NCBI GenBank assembly: GCA_018065475.1
Contig: JAGHTD010000223.1
Coordinates: forward strand, 1-9,303
DNA from: Candidatus Colimorpha enterica
GTDB taxonomy: Bacteria; Bacillota; Clostridia; Oscillospirales; CAG-272
Direction: 5' to 3'
DNA length: 9,303 bases
Part shown: in pieces, positions 1 to 5,386 of the stretch
How positions within the stretch are numbered: the first letter of the stretch is position 1
Layout of the letters: every line of letters starts with the position of its first letter
The notes under the pieces: generated by a model
Told to the model about the DNA's origin: nothing
The model's database searches: none
Seen by the model: the letters and a program-made list of their open reading frames with translations, nothing else
Position numbers and translations under genes: made by a program

Positions 1-1050
1 ATTTCCTCCCTCGTTGACAGCCGTGTCACGTCGTCGGGCGCCGTCTTTACCGACATGGCGATGGCTCCGCTCGCGATGGGACAGCTCACCTACGGTGTAA
101 CGCTGATGGAGCTGACCGCCGCATATCAGATCTTCACAATCGGCGGTATATATAATGTAGAAAGGATCGCCCTCCGTATCCTCGATTCCGACGGGAACAT
201 CCTCATCGAAAACGAGCAGAAGAGCAACATCGTCCTTTCGGCTCAGAACGCCTCGCTCATGACGAAAATGCTCCAGGCGGTCGTCGCGACCGGTACCGGA
301 GCCAAGATCAAGCTCGACAAATTAAAGGACGGCAACGCCGTCAACTGCGCGGGCAAGACGGGCACGACCGAGAAGGCGCAGGACTGGTGGTTCATCGGCT
401 ACACTCCCTACTACGTTGCGGGAGTATGGTTCGGCTACTCAATGCCCCGTGCGCTCAACAAGTTCTCCACCTCGAAGACCACCCTCAAAGCGTGGGATTC
501 GATCATGACGGCGATAACGCAGAAGTTCGTTGACCGCGCAAAGGCGGGAGTCGAGGAGCTCAAGACCTTCTCCCTCGCCGCAGGTATCGTCGCCGTCAAA
601 TACTGCAAGGACTCCGGCAAGCTCTGCACCGACTCCTGCCGTGCCGATCCCCGCGGACACCGTGAGGAAACCGGCTACTTCGTCTCGGGAACCGAGCCGA
701 CCGAATACTGCGACGTCCACGTTCTCGTCGATTACGACACCGCCAACAAGGGCGTAGCCGTCCCCGGCTGTGCTCAGACGGACGCTAAGATCAAGCAGGT
801 CGGCCTGCTCAACATCCTCCGTCAGTTCCCCGTCAACGTCAAGGTCACCGACGCACAGTACACGATGCAGGTGCTCCCGGCGGGCTACTCCTACGAGGGA
901 CTTACCGACCGCGATCCCTTCTACAAGAATATGCTGAAGGCGGGGACCTACACGGGCTACTCCGACGCCGACAAGGTGCCTTACAACCGTGTCTGCCCCG
1001 TCCATAACGTTCTCGCCCCGGTCTTTGACCCCGTGATCCCGCAGGAATAA
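1..1050 (+). CDS. Class A penicillin-binding protein, C-terminal part (5' end outside window)
   Basis: Peptidoglycan synthase of the PBP1A type, which polymerises and cross-links the cell wall on the outer face of the membrane. The reading frame is open from base 1, so the glycosyltransferase domain and the catalytic serine motif lie outside the window; 349 residues are visible. The text AMAPLAMGQLTYGVT followed by ELTAAYQIF matches the conserved stretch before the KTG box of these transpeptidases. The KTGTT box itself is at 355-369 (visible residues 119-123), followed by DWWFIGYTPYYVAGVWFGY, typical of the end of the transpeptidase domain. About 200 further residues form a cysteine-containing tail (CKDSGKLCTDSC, YCDVH, VCPVH) that I cannot assign to a domain. 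The next gene starts 9 bp after the stop, so the two are probably co-transcribed. The ATG at 55 is internal, not the start. Confidence 0.93.
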   Translation: MSSLVDSRVTSSGAVFTDMAMAPLAMGQLTYGVTLMELTAAYQIFTIGGIYNVERIALRILDSDGNILIENEQKSNIVLSAQNASLMTKMLQAVVATGTGAKIKLDKLKDGNAVNCAGKTGTTEKAQDWWFIGYTPYYVAGVWFGYSMPRALNKFSTSKTTLKAWDSIMTAITQKFVDRAKAGVEELKTFSLAAGIVAVKYCKDSGKLCTDSCRADPRGHREETGYFVSGTEPTEYCDVHVLVDYDTANKGVAVPGCAQTDAKIKQVGLLNILRQFPVNVKVTDAQYTMQVLPAGYSYEGLTDRDPFYKNMLKAGTYTGYSDADKVPYNRVCPVHNVLAPVFDPVIPQE

Positions 1051-1059
1051 GGCGATAAA

Positions 1060-1587
1060 ATGAATGCGTTTTACATCGCCGCGCAGGCGTGCAGTATCAT
1101 CTCGCTGATCCTTACGATAATTTCGTATCAGATGAAGTCGCCGAAAATGCTTCTCGTCGTCAACTTCTGCGCAACGGCGGCAATGACGGTCAGCTACCTA
1201 CTCCTCGGCGCGTGGTCGGGGATGATCCTCAACTGCCTCTGCCTGGTGAGAAACCTGTGCTTCATCTATAAGGATAAGGAAATATTCGGCAAAAAGCCGC
1301 TTTCCTCCCCCGCAGTCCTTCCGATCATAATCGTTCTTATGGTCGGGGGCGCGCTTATGTCGTGGGACGGCCCCGCTTCCCTGCTCATTATGGTCGCCCT
1401 CGCCCTCAACACCTTCTTTATGTCGCTTGACGACAATCAGAAGCTCCGTTACAGCATTCTCCTTACGTCCTCCCTCGTCATCGTCTATAACGTACTCGTT
1501 ATGAACTACGCGGCGATCCTCAACGAGGCGTTCGCGATCGTCTCCTCGGTCGTCGGAATAGTCCGTTTCAGAGAGAAAAAGGCGTGA
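1060..1587 (+). CDS. YgjV-like integral membrane protein
   Basis: A 175-residue, very hydrophobic protein with about six or seven membrane segments (approximately residues 4-23, 31-49, 52-70, 83-101, 105-122, 133-150 and 150-168). The pattern of an N-terminal segment ending in SYQMKSPKMLL, then SYLLLGAWSGMILN and a following VRN, resembles the Imp-YgjV family of small bacterial membrane proteins, whose biochemical function is not established. The start is the ATG 9 bp after the PBP stop; the upstream Shine-Dalgarno match is weak (AAGG at 1049-1052), which fits translation within an operon. A strong intrinsic terminator follows the stop by about 28 bp and closes the unit. The family call rests on recall of the motif pattern; membrane location is much surer than family. 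Confidence 0.8.
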   Translation: MNAFYIAAQACSIISLILTIISYQMKSPKMLLVVNFCATAAMTVSYLLLGAWSGMILNCLCLVRNLCFIYKDKEIFGKKPLSSPAVLPIIIVLMVGGALMSWDGPASLLIMVALALNTFFMSLDDNQKLRYSILLTSSLVIVYNVLVMNYAAILNEAFAIVSSVVGIVRFREKKA

Positions 1588-1614
1588 AAAAAGCAGAAAA
1601 AGACAAAAGTATAT

Positions 1615-1643
1615 CAAAAAAGGACGCAATGCGTCCTTTTTTG
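1615..1643 (+). terminator. Intrinsic terminator of the PBP-ygjV unit
   Basis: A perfect inverted repeat: AAAAAAGGACGCA, one central A, then TGCGTCCTTTTTT. The GC-rich core GGACGCA/TGCGTCC is followed directly by a T-run. Because the A-tract precedes the stem, it could also work for transcription from the right. Confidence 0.9.
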
Positions 1644-1671
1644 TGTGTGTTGGTGGGGGTCTTGCTCCCGC

Positions 1672-1764
1672 CGTATGGGCGAACTGTGTTCGCACGCTTG
1701 ATCGGTCTGACAAATATGATACGGCTGCCGGTAGGGGAGGGCCTTGGTCCTCCCGCCGTCCAGC
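1672..1764 (+). repeat. R5 module, copy 1
   Basis: About 93 bp closely matching 3494-3585. Both run CGTATGG, a hairpin, GATCGGT, CAAATATGATACGGC, GGTAGGGGAGG, then CTCCCGCCGTCCAGC. The hairpin here is GCGAAC-TGT-GTTCGC (1679-1693); copy 2 has a different stem that still pairs. Confidence 0.85.
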
Positions 1765-1800
1765 CTCCCCGAGATGCGAAGCATCTCTTGTAAGGGGAGG
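1764..1800 (+). repeat. R2 palindromic module, copy 1
   Basis: Arms CCTCCCC and GGGGAGG enclose GAGATGC-GAA-GCATCTC followed by TTGTAA. Related copies are at 2017-2057 (inverted), 5217-5252 and 9210-9248. The inner stem sequence differs between copies but stays complementary. Confidence 0.85.
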
Positions 1801-1893
1801 GTCGCGCAGCGACTGAGCGGTACTGAATGACAGCCCGGTGGGCTGTCAGAGCCGCGAAGTGACCGAGCCCGCAGGCGAGAAACCGCAAAGCGG
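1801..1893. repeat. Run of trinucleotide-loop mini-hairpins
   Basis: Three clear hairpins lie within 93 bp: GTCGC-GCA-GCGAC (1801-1813), GACAGCCC-GGT-GGGCTGTC (1829-1847) and CCGC-AAA-GCGG (1883-1893). Each has a perfect stem and a three-base loop, but the stems are unrelated in sequence. No coding potential is apparent. Confidence 0.75.
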
Positions 1894-1894
1894 T

Positions 1895-1959
1895 GGAAGG
1901 GTTGTTCCTGCGTGTTCTTACATTTGTAAAAAGATACATTTGCCCCGGGACAACCTCTC
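1895..1959 (-). repeat. R4 element, degenerate inverted copy
   Basis: The left end GGAAGGGTTGT is intact at 1895-1905; the right end is degenerate (ACAACCTCTC at 1950-1959). Read on the minus strand it contains GGCAAATGTA and GCAGGAACAACCC, which align with the cleaner copy at 4993-5041. Confidence 0.65.
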
Positions 1960-1979
1960 AGTCTCGCTACGCTCGCCAG

Positions 1980-2079
1980 CTCCCCTTGCACAGGGGAGCC
2001 TATATATACTCGCCAACTTCCGCTTACAAGAGATGAGCAAGCTCATCTCGGGGGAGGCTATACGTAGCCGCTCCGCTCG
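1980..2079 (-). repeat. Left copy of the 100-bp compound repeat (R2 + R3), inverted relative to 9187-9286
   Basis: The reverse complement of this segment matches 9187-9286 with about seven substitutions and one single-base indel by eye. It contains an R3 palindrome (CTCCCCTTGCACAGGGGAG at 1980-1998), a link reading TATATATACTCGCCA, an inverted R2 module (2017-2057) and GGCTATACGTAGCCGCTCC. The two copies are in opposite orientation and bracket all the toxin-like modules. Confidence 0.85.
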
Positions 2080-2100
2080 ACGCCGGAGCCCGCGCATGTC

Positions 2101-2300
2101 TAGCTCCCTCCGGGAGGGAGCTGTCGAGCGAATGCGAGACTGAAGGAGCCCGCGGTATGATGAAGTTAGTATCGGAATGAATAGAAACGATACTAAATTG
2201 TTAGTTATTCTTCCCTCGGAGAAGATTTCCGTCAAATAAAGCGATCGCCGGGCTCCTTCCGTCACGGCAGAGCCGTGCCACCTTCCTCCCGGAGGAAGGT
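2101..2300 (+). repeat. Composite repeat A: outer palindromes and mini-hairpin around a 112-bp element
   Basis: The left arm is the palindrome AGCTCCCTCC-G-GGAGGGAGCT (2102-2122). After element A come the hairpin CACGGC-AGA-GCCGTG (2263-2277) and the right palindrome with arms ACCTTCCTCC and GGAGGAAGGT (2280-2300). The right-hand hairpin is the same one found after element C. Confidence 0.8.
2145..2256 (+). repeat. 112-bp element, copy A
   Basis: The ends are GGAGCCCGCGG and CGATCGCCGGGCTCC, giving a terminal inverted repeat of at least GGAGCCCG/CGGGCTCC, extended to ten bases by the flanking AA/TT. Inside, TTAGTATCG and CGATACTAA form a perfect 9-bp stem around a 13-base loop ending in ATAGAAA. 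A second hairpin has arms TCTTC and GAAGA. It lies upstream of relBE. Copies B, C and D have exactly the same length. Confidence 0.92.
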
Positions 2301-2397
2301 AAACAGTCGGTGCCTGCTTCAAAATAAGTGCCCCTCCCAAAGGAGGTTGACGGTCGGCGTGCCAATGAAAATATTTTTGAAAAATCCGTGTTTTGTA

Positions 2398-2426
2398 TTG
2401 CAATTTGCGATACATTATGCTATACT
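2398..2426 (+). promoter_or_regulatory. relBE-like promoter
   Basis: TTGCAA at 2398-2403, a 17-bp spacer, and TATACT at 2421-2426. The -10 lies inside TATGCTATACTAATAATA (2416-2433), an 18-bp string repeated exactly in the orphan promoter at 6842-6859. Confidence 0.8.
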
Positions 2427-2429
2427 AAT

Positions 2430-2442
2430 AATACAAAGTATT
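2430..2442. promoter_or_regulatory. Possible operator of the relBE-like pair
   Basis: AATAC-AAA-GTATT is a perfect 5-bp inverted repeat just downstream of the -10 box and upstream of the ribosome binding site. RelB/DinJ antitoxins normally bind such sites and repress their own operon. It is short and AT-rich, so chance is possible. Confidence 0.4.
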
Positions 2443-2457
2443 TTGGAGGTTTCTATT

Positions 2458-2754
2458 ATGGCTACGAAAACAGCGAATGTTACGGCAAGAGTACAACCGG
2501 AAATAAAAGAGCGCGCAGAGGCGGTTCTTGAGCAGATCGGGATTCCCGTATCGGTGCTTATTGACACCTTATACCGTCAGATCATTATGACTGGCGGCAT
2601 TCCGTATTCCATCAGTGTGCCGCGCATTCCGACACTTGATACCATGAACAAGGCGGAGTTTGACGCAATGATGCAAAAAGGATATGCCGAAGCAAAAGCC
2701 GGTGCGGGTGTTCCCGTTGACGAAGCGTTCGAGCAGGTTCGCAAGGAAATATAA
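2458..2754 (+). CDS. RelB/DinJ family antitoxin
   Basis: A 98-residue protein. The N-terminal half (TANVTARVQPEIKERAEAVLEQIG, then SVLIDTLYRQIIMTGGIPYSI) has the beta-strand plus two-helix ribbon-helix-helix pattern of RelB/DinJ antitoxins, including the characteristic phrase before IPYSISVP. The acidic, helical C-terminal half (from MNKAEFDAM to the end) would wrap the toxin. Its role is to neutralise the toxin encoded 2 bp downstream and, with it, repress the shared promoter. The start is the ATG at 2458 because GGAGG at 2445-2449 lies eight bases upstream; a longer open frame to 2275 runs through the promoter and repeats and is not used. The C-terminal tail is less conserved within the family, so the partner assignment rests on adjacency. 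Confidence 0.9.
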   Translation: MATKTANVTARVQPEIKERAEAVLEQIGIPVSVLIDTLYRQIIMTGGIPYSISVPRIPTLDTMNKAEFDAMMQKGYAEAKAGAGVPVDEAFEQVRKEI

Positions 2755-2756
2755 TA

Positions 2757-3086
2757 ATGTCATATAAAGTGAAATTGACACCTCACGCAATCGGTCAGCT
2801 CAAGGAAACGATCGGATATATATCAAAACAGTTGCTTGTGCCGGATGTTGCTTTGGCATGGTCAAACCGTTTGCAGAAGGAAATATCGGGGTTGGACACC
2901 CTTCCGCTTCGATATCCTCTTGTAGAGAATGAACCGTGGAAAAGCTACGGCATACGAAAAATGCCGGTGGAAAACTTTATAGTATATTATCTGCCGGAAG
3001 AAGAAACGGAAACGGTATGGGTGACAGCGGTCGTTTACGGACGGCGGGATCAGCAGAATGCACTCAAAGATATGCCGATAAAATAA
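2757..3086 (+). CDS. RelE/ParE family toxin
   Basis: A 109-residue protein starting two bases after the antitoxin stop, in the usual antitoxin-first order. The pattern KVKLTPHAIGQLKETIGYI, then LPLRYPLVEN, RKMPVENFIVYYLPEEE and VTAVVYGRRDQQNAL, matches the ParE/RelE toxin fold: helical hairpin, then beta-sheet ending in a YGRRD-type strand. RelE members cleave mRNA on the ribosome and ParE members poison gyrase. The basic residues near the C-terminus (R96, R97) do not decide between them, so only the superfamily is called. The Shine-Dalgarno must lie within the end of relB (AAGGAA at 2742-2747). The region downstream is repeat DNA with no clear terminator. Confidence 0.88.
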   Translation: MSYKVKLTPHAIGQLKETIGYISKQLLVPDVALAWSNRLQKEISGLDTLPLRYPLVENEPWKSYGIRKMPVENFIVYYLPEEETETVWVTAVVYGRRDQQNALKDMPIK

Positions 3087-3126
3087 TACATAAATCTTGC
3101 TCCCGTGTCGGGCTGTTGTCCGTAGG

Positions 3127-3143
3127 GGCGAGCTGTGCTCGCC
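3127..3143. repeat. Mini-hairpin module downstream of the toxin gene
   Basis: GGCGAGC-TGT-GCTCGCC is a perfect 7-bp stem with a three-base loop. The same position in R5 copies holds GCGAAC-TGT-GTTCGC and GGACGAAC-TGC-GTTCGTCC. No T-run follows, so it is not called a terminator. Confidence 0.7.
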
Positions 3144-3178
3144 AGCTTTGTACTGTGAGGCACAAACTGTTAGGAGCA

Positions 3179-3381
3179 CACTCGCTTGTCCAGCTCCCTC
3201 CGGGAGGGGGCTCCGCGGAGCGGTGGAGGAGCCCGGCGATCGCTTTATTGTTAGATAATCTTCACCGATGGAAGAATAGCTAACGGTTTAGTATCGTTTC
3301 TATTCATTCCAATACTAACTTCATCATACCGCGGGCTCCTTCAGTCAACTGCGTTGACAGCTCCCTCCCGGAGGGAGCTGG
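3179..3381 (-). repeat. Composite repeat B (inverted): outer palindromes, mini-hairpins, 112-bp element
   Basis: It starts with CACTCGCTTGTCCAGCTCCC, identical to the left end of composite D although the core is inverted. Arms are AGCTCCCTCC/GGAGGGGGCT (3192-3212) and AGCTCCCTCC/GGAGGGAGCT (3359-3379). A hairpin GTCAAC-TGC-GTTGAC (3344-3358) lies between core and right arm; the left side carries CTCCGCGGAG and GCGG pairing. Confidence 0.82.
3228..3339 (-). repeat. 112-bp element, copy B (inverted)
   Basis: It reads GGAGCCCGCGG to CGATCGCCGGGCTCC on the minus strand and is exactly 112 bp. It is closest to copy A: the first hairpin differs by one base, changing a C-G pair to a wobble (TTAGTATTG with CGATACTAA). 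The second hairpin, TCTTC-CATCGGT-GAAGA, sits inside GTTAG/CTAAC. Confidence 0.92.
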
Positions 3382-3493
3382 ACAGACACCGACATTTTCC
3401 TTCTAAATGAAATGTTTTCTACCCGTCTATTTCGTAGGGGACGGCCCCCGGACGTCCCGCTCAATAATATCCGCAATAATTATACGGCTGTGT

Positions 3494-3585
3494 CGTATGG
3501 ACGAACTGCGTTCGTCCGCATGATCGGTTTGGCAAATATGATACGGCCGTCGGTAGGGGAGGGGCTTGCTCCTCCCGCCGTCCAG
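3494..3585 (+). repeat. R5 module, copy 2
   Basis: Closely matches 1672-1764 over its full length. The hairpin here is GGACGAAC-TGC-GTTCGTCC (3499-3517), longer than in copy 1 and still perfectly paired. Confidence 0.85.
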
Positions 3586-3652
3586 CTCCCTCCCGGAGGA
3601 AGGTTGACAGTCGGTGCAAACTTCATAATATGTGCCACACCGTAGCGGCGGG

Positions 3653-3682
3653 AGGATGAAAGTGCGTCAGCTCATTCATCCT
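3653..3682 (-). other. Hairpin at the end of fic, possible weak terminator
   Basis: AGGATGAA (3653-3660) and TTCATCCT (3675-3682) form an 8-bp stem spanning the fic stop codon. No T-run follows on the minus strand, so termination by this hairpin alone is doubtful; it may only protect the transcript end. Confidence 0.35.
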
Positions 3683-4811
3683 TTCTTAAAATATCGAGAT
3701 ACTCCGCATACTCGTACACTCGGTTTCGGTTTCTGTTGACGGTTTTTCTCAAAATACCGAGTCCCTCGTATTTTGCGATCAATGACGAAACGGTATTATA
3801 ACTGATCCCCAGCGCCTTTGCGGTTTTCCCAACGTCGAGAATAGGGTGCTGTTCCATATATTCAAACAACCGGAGCGATGTATCGACGTTGCGCGACGTG
3901 TGCGGAATGATCGCCATATTCCTTTTATGGAGCTCCGACAGCCTGTAAATCGTGTCGATCGAGTCCTCACAAGCCGCCTTTACCGCTTCAAGAAAGAACA
4001 TTATCCATTGCTCGTAGTCCCCCGACCTCCTCACCTCGGATATTCTGTCATAGTATTCGATCTGATTCTTTTTCAGAAAATAGGATATGTAGAGTATCGG
4101 CTTGTCGAGCTTCTTCTGCGCGATCAGATAAAGCAGGATAAGCAGTCTTCCGATCCTGCCGTTACCGTCAAGGAACGGATGTATGGTCTCAAACTGATAA
4201 TGAATAAGCGAGGCGCGGATCAGCGCGTCGTATTCGTCTGATTCGTTTATATATTTTTCAAGCTGCGAGAGGCACTCGTTCATATCAGCGACGTTTGGCG
4301 GGATATACCTTGCGTCTTTGACCGAACACCCCGCCGCTCCGATCCAGTTCTGCGATCTGCGGAACTCGCCGGGGTTCTTTTCCTCGCCTCTCACATTGTT
4401 CATGAGCACGGCGTGCGTCTCTCTGATGAGCCGCAGGCATAACGGAAGCTCGTCAAGTCTTTTGAGAGCGAACGAAACGGCACTCACATAGTTGATCACG
4501 TCCGAAACGTCAAGATTTGCCGACGTATCGCTGCGGGGGTCAAGAATATCGTCAAGGGTGCATTGCGTGCCCTCTATCTGTGACGAAATGAGCGCTTCCT
4601 TCCTCACGTACATTGAGACGAAAAGGTCGGCGTCGGGGATGAGGTTTCCGATCGTGTTGAGCTCGGCGAGCTTGGCATTTGCGTCCGAAACGAGTTTCAC
4701 CATTCTTTCGGATATTTCTATCCCTCCGACCGGCGGCAAAGGGCTCGGCTTGAATGACAAGTACGCCATTTCGCCGTATAGGTTGTTGACAAAAGTGCCC
4801 GAACGATTCAT
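3672..4811 (-). CDS. Fic family AMP-transferase with N-terminal inhibitory motif and C-terminal winged helix
   Basis: A 379-residue protein expected to transfer AMP from ATP to a hydroxyl of a target protein. The catalytic Fic motif HPFLDGNGRIGR is complete at residues 211-222 (H211 the catalytic base, D215 metal, R222 phosphate contact). S76 with E80-G81, in SSQIEG, matches the (S/T)xxxE(G/N) inhibitory helix, so it is an N-terminally self-inhibited (class II) Fic protein and needs no separate antitoxin. GDYEQWIMFFLEAV near residues 264-277 is typical of the end of the Fic core. Residues about 311-370 (LFEYMEQHPIL, KTAKALGISYNTVSSLI, YEGLGILRK) form a winged helix-turn-helix. The start is chosen by AAGGAG (4820-4825 on the complement), eight bases upstream. 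It is a single-gene unit with its own promoter and a striking inverted-repeat array, suggesting autoregulation. The target protein is unknown. Confidence 0.93.
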   Translation of the reverse strand: MNRSGTFVNNLYGEMAYLSFKPSPLPPVGGIEISERMVKLVSDANAKLAELNTIGNLIPDADLFVSMYVRKEALISSQIEGTQCTLDDILDPRSDTSANLDVSDVINYVSAVSFALKRLDELPLCLRLIRETHAVLMNNVRGEEKNPGEFRRSQNWIGAAGCSVKDARYIPPNVADMNECLSQLEKYINESDEYDALIRASLIHYQFETIHPFLDGNGRIGRLLILLYLIAQKKLDKPILYISYFLKKNQIEYYDRISEVRRSGDYEQWIMFFLEAVKAACEDSIDTIYRLSELHKRNMAIIPHTSRNVDTSLRLFEYMEQHPILDVGKTAKALGISYNTVSSLIAKYEGLGILRKTVNRNRNRVYEYAEYLDILRKDE

Positions 4812-4827
4812 ATATTTTACTCCTTTT

Positions 4828-4914
4828 TGAAATAACGCATTTATTTTACCATACTTATTTCAGAAAGTCAATGGGTTTCTGAAATAATGCACTGATTTTC
4901 GGAAGGTTATTTCA
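4828..4914. promoter_or_regulatory. Symmetric four-half-site operator array of fic
   Basis: Four copies of the 8-mer TTATTTCA or its complement alternate in orientation: TGAAATAA at 4828-4835, TTATTTCA at 4855-4862, TGAAATAA at 4880-4887, TTATTTCA at 4907-4914. Spacings are 27, 25 and 27 bp and the array is symmetric about 4871. The inner pair extends to a perfect 12-bp inverted repeat (TTATTTCAGAAA at 4855-4866, TTTCTGAAATAA at 4876-4887) overlapping the -35 box. A dimeric winged-helix repressor, perhaps Fic itself, is the likely binder. Confidence 0.75.
4843..4871 (-). promoter_or_regulatory. fic promoter
   Basis: On the minus strand, TTGACT (complement of 4866-4871), a 17-bp spacer and TAAAAT (complement of 4843-4848). 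It lies entirely within the inverted-repeat array, so repression by occlusion is plausible. Confidence 0.85.
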
Positions 4915-4953
4915 AAAAGTATTCGATTTTCAGAAAACGTCTGCGCCGTCCAG

Positions 4954-4974
4954 CCTCCCCTGTGTAAGGGGAGG
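4954..4974 (+). repeat. R3 palindromic module
   Basis: Arms CCTCCCC and GGGGAGG around TGTGTAA. The same 21 bases occur at 9266-9286 and, inverted, at 5058-5078. Confidence 0.85.
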
Positions 4975-4992
4975 TGGCATCCGAAGGATGAC

Positions 4993-5041
4993 GGAAGGGT
5001 TGTCTTTGGCAAATGTAACATCTCGCAGAAACAACCCTTCC
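4993..5041 (+). repeat. R4 element with perfect 11-bp terminal inverted repeats
   Basis: GGAAGGGTTGT (4993-5003) and ACAACCCTTCC (5031-5041) are exact reverse complements enclosing 27 bp that include GGCAAATGTAACATC. A diverged inverted relative is at 1895-1959. Confidence 0.8.
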
Positions 5042-5057
5042 ACCGCTCCGCGGTCCC

Positions 5058-5078
5058 CCTCCCCTTACACAGGGGAGG
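5058..5078 (-). repeat. R3 palindromic module, inverted
   Basis: Exact reverse complement of the modules at 4954-4974 and 9266-9286. Confidence 0.85.
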
Positions 5079-5216
5079 CTATATTATTGGTGCTCCCGCT
5101 CATTAAAATCTGCAATAATTATCCGGCTGTCGGTAGGGGGTAGGCGCATGTTACGCTACGCTCCGCCGACACCCCGCTTTATCGGATTTGCAAAAACGAA
5201 ACGGCTACCGTATAGG

Positions 5217-5252
5217 CTCCCCGAGATGCGAAGCATCTCTTGCAAGTGGAGG
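5217..5252 (+). repeat. R2 palindromic module, copy 3
   Basis: CTCCCC, then GAGATGC-GAA-GCATCTC, then TTGCAAGTGGAGG. Same hairpin as copy 1, with slightly degenerate outer arms. Confidence 0.8.
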
Positions 5253-5386
5253 CTGATTTGCTGTCAACCTTCCTCCGGACGGCCAATTATAATTCAAGCA
5301 AAAACCGTCCCACGCAAAGCTGACGATTATTGATTATATCAAACAGAACAACCAAAAAACAATACGGCAAACACTCCCCGCATTTT

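Larger units (their letters stand above)
1644..2370. other. Repeat-packed intergenic region, no credible gene
   Basis: About 730 bp between the ygjV terminator and the relBE promoter. Open frames exist on both strands but consist of hairpins and repeat modules that recur elsewhere in the window. In order it holds an R5 module (1672-1764), an R2 palindrome (1764-1800), a run of mini-hairpins (1801-1893), a degenerate R4 element (1895-1959), the left copy of the 100-bp compound repeat (1980-2079), 112-bp element A with its arms (2101-2300), and a spacer resembling 3609-3640 (both contain CAGTCGGTGC). Confidence 0.8.
3087..3671. other. Repeat-packed convergent intergenic region
   Basis: Separates the RelE-type toxin gene (+) from fic (-). 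It contains a hairpin module at 3127-3143, composite repeat B (3179-3381), a stretch at 3454-3490 similar to 5096-5130 (both contain GCAATAATTAT), an R5 module (3494-3585) and a spacer like 2308-2335. No believable gene; small open frames here are made of repeat sequence. Confidence 0.8.
4951..5081. repeat. Composite R4: inverted R3 palindromes around an R4 core
   Basis: Two R3 palindromes in opposite orientation (4954-4974 and 5058-5078) flank the core 4993-5041. Between them lie mini-hairpins ATCC-GAA-GGAT (4980-4990) on the left and CCGC-TCC-GCGG (5043-5053) on the right. The layout (palindrome, mini-hairpin, core, mini-hairpin, palindrome) is the same as in the 112-bp composites with a different core. 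Confidence 0.8.
4915..5386. other. Repeat-packed intergenic region between fic and the MNT/HepT pair
   Basis: Contains composite R4 (4951-5081), a segment at 5093-5136 resembling 3454-3490 and 3555-3565, a stretch at 5171-5208 resembling 6457-6491 (both with ACCCCGCTTTATCGGATT) and an R2 module (5217-5252). From about 5255 to 5386 I see unremarkable AT-richer DNA without a terminator or gene. Confidence 0.75.

Noticed and set aside
439..1005. Long open frame on the minus strand opposite the penicillin-binding protein gene
   Set aside because: It is the antisense shadow of a GC-rich gene with clear KTGTT homology on the plus strand; its translation resembles no family.
1198..1991. Several minus-strand open frames across the ygjV end and the following repeats
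   Set aside because: They run through a terminator and palindromic repeats, are rich in Arg/Pro/Gly from GC-rich hairpins, and have no ribosome binding site or family pattern.
2275..2457. N-terminal extension of the RelB-like antitoxin from an ATG at 2275
   Set aside because: The extension spans repeat DNA and the promoter; a GGAGG site correctly placed before the ATG at 2458 decides the start.
3412..3645. Plus-strand open frame between the toxin gene and fic
   Set aside because: It is composed of an R5 module and a palindrome that recur as non-coding repeats elsewhere.
1644..5260. Possible CRISPR array from the many palindromic repeats
   Set aside because: Repeats are not regularly spaced, occur in both orientations, differ in type, and no cas-like gene is present.
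5277..5310. GGACGG and CCGTCC inverted repeat downstream of the HepT-like gene as a terminator
   Set aside because: Only six base pairs with a 22-base loop and no T-run on the minus strand.
5148..5333. Plus-strand 61-residue open frame upstream of the HepT-like gene
   Set aside because: It overlaps repeat modules at 5171-5252, has no ribosome site, and its translation has no recognisable pattern.
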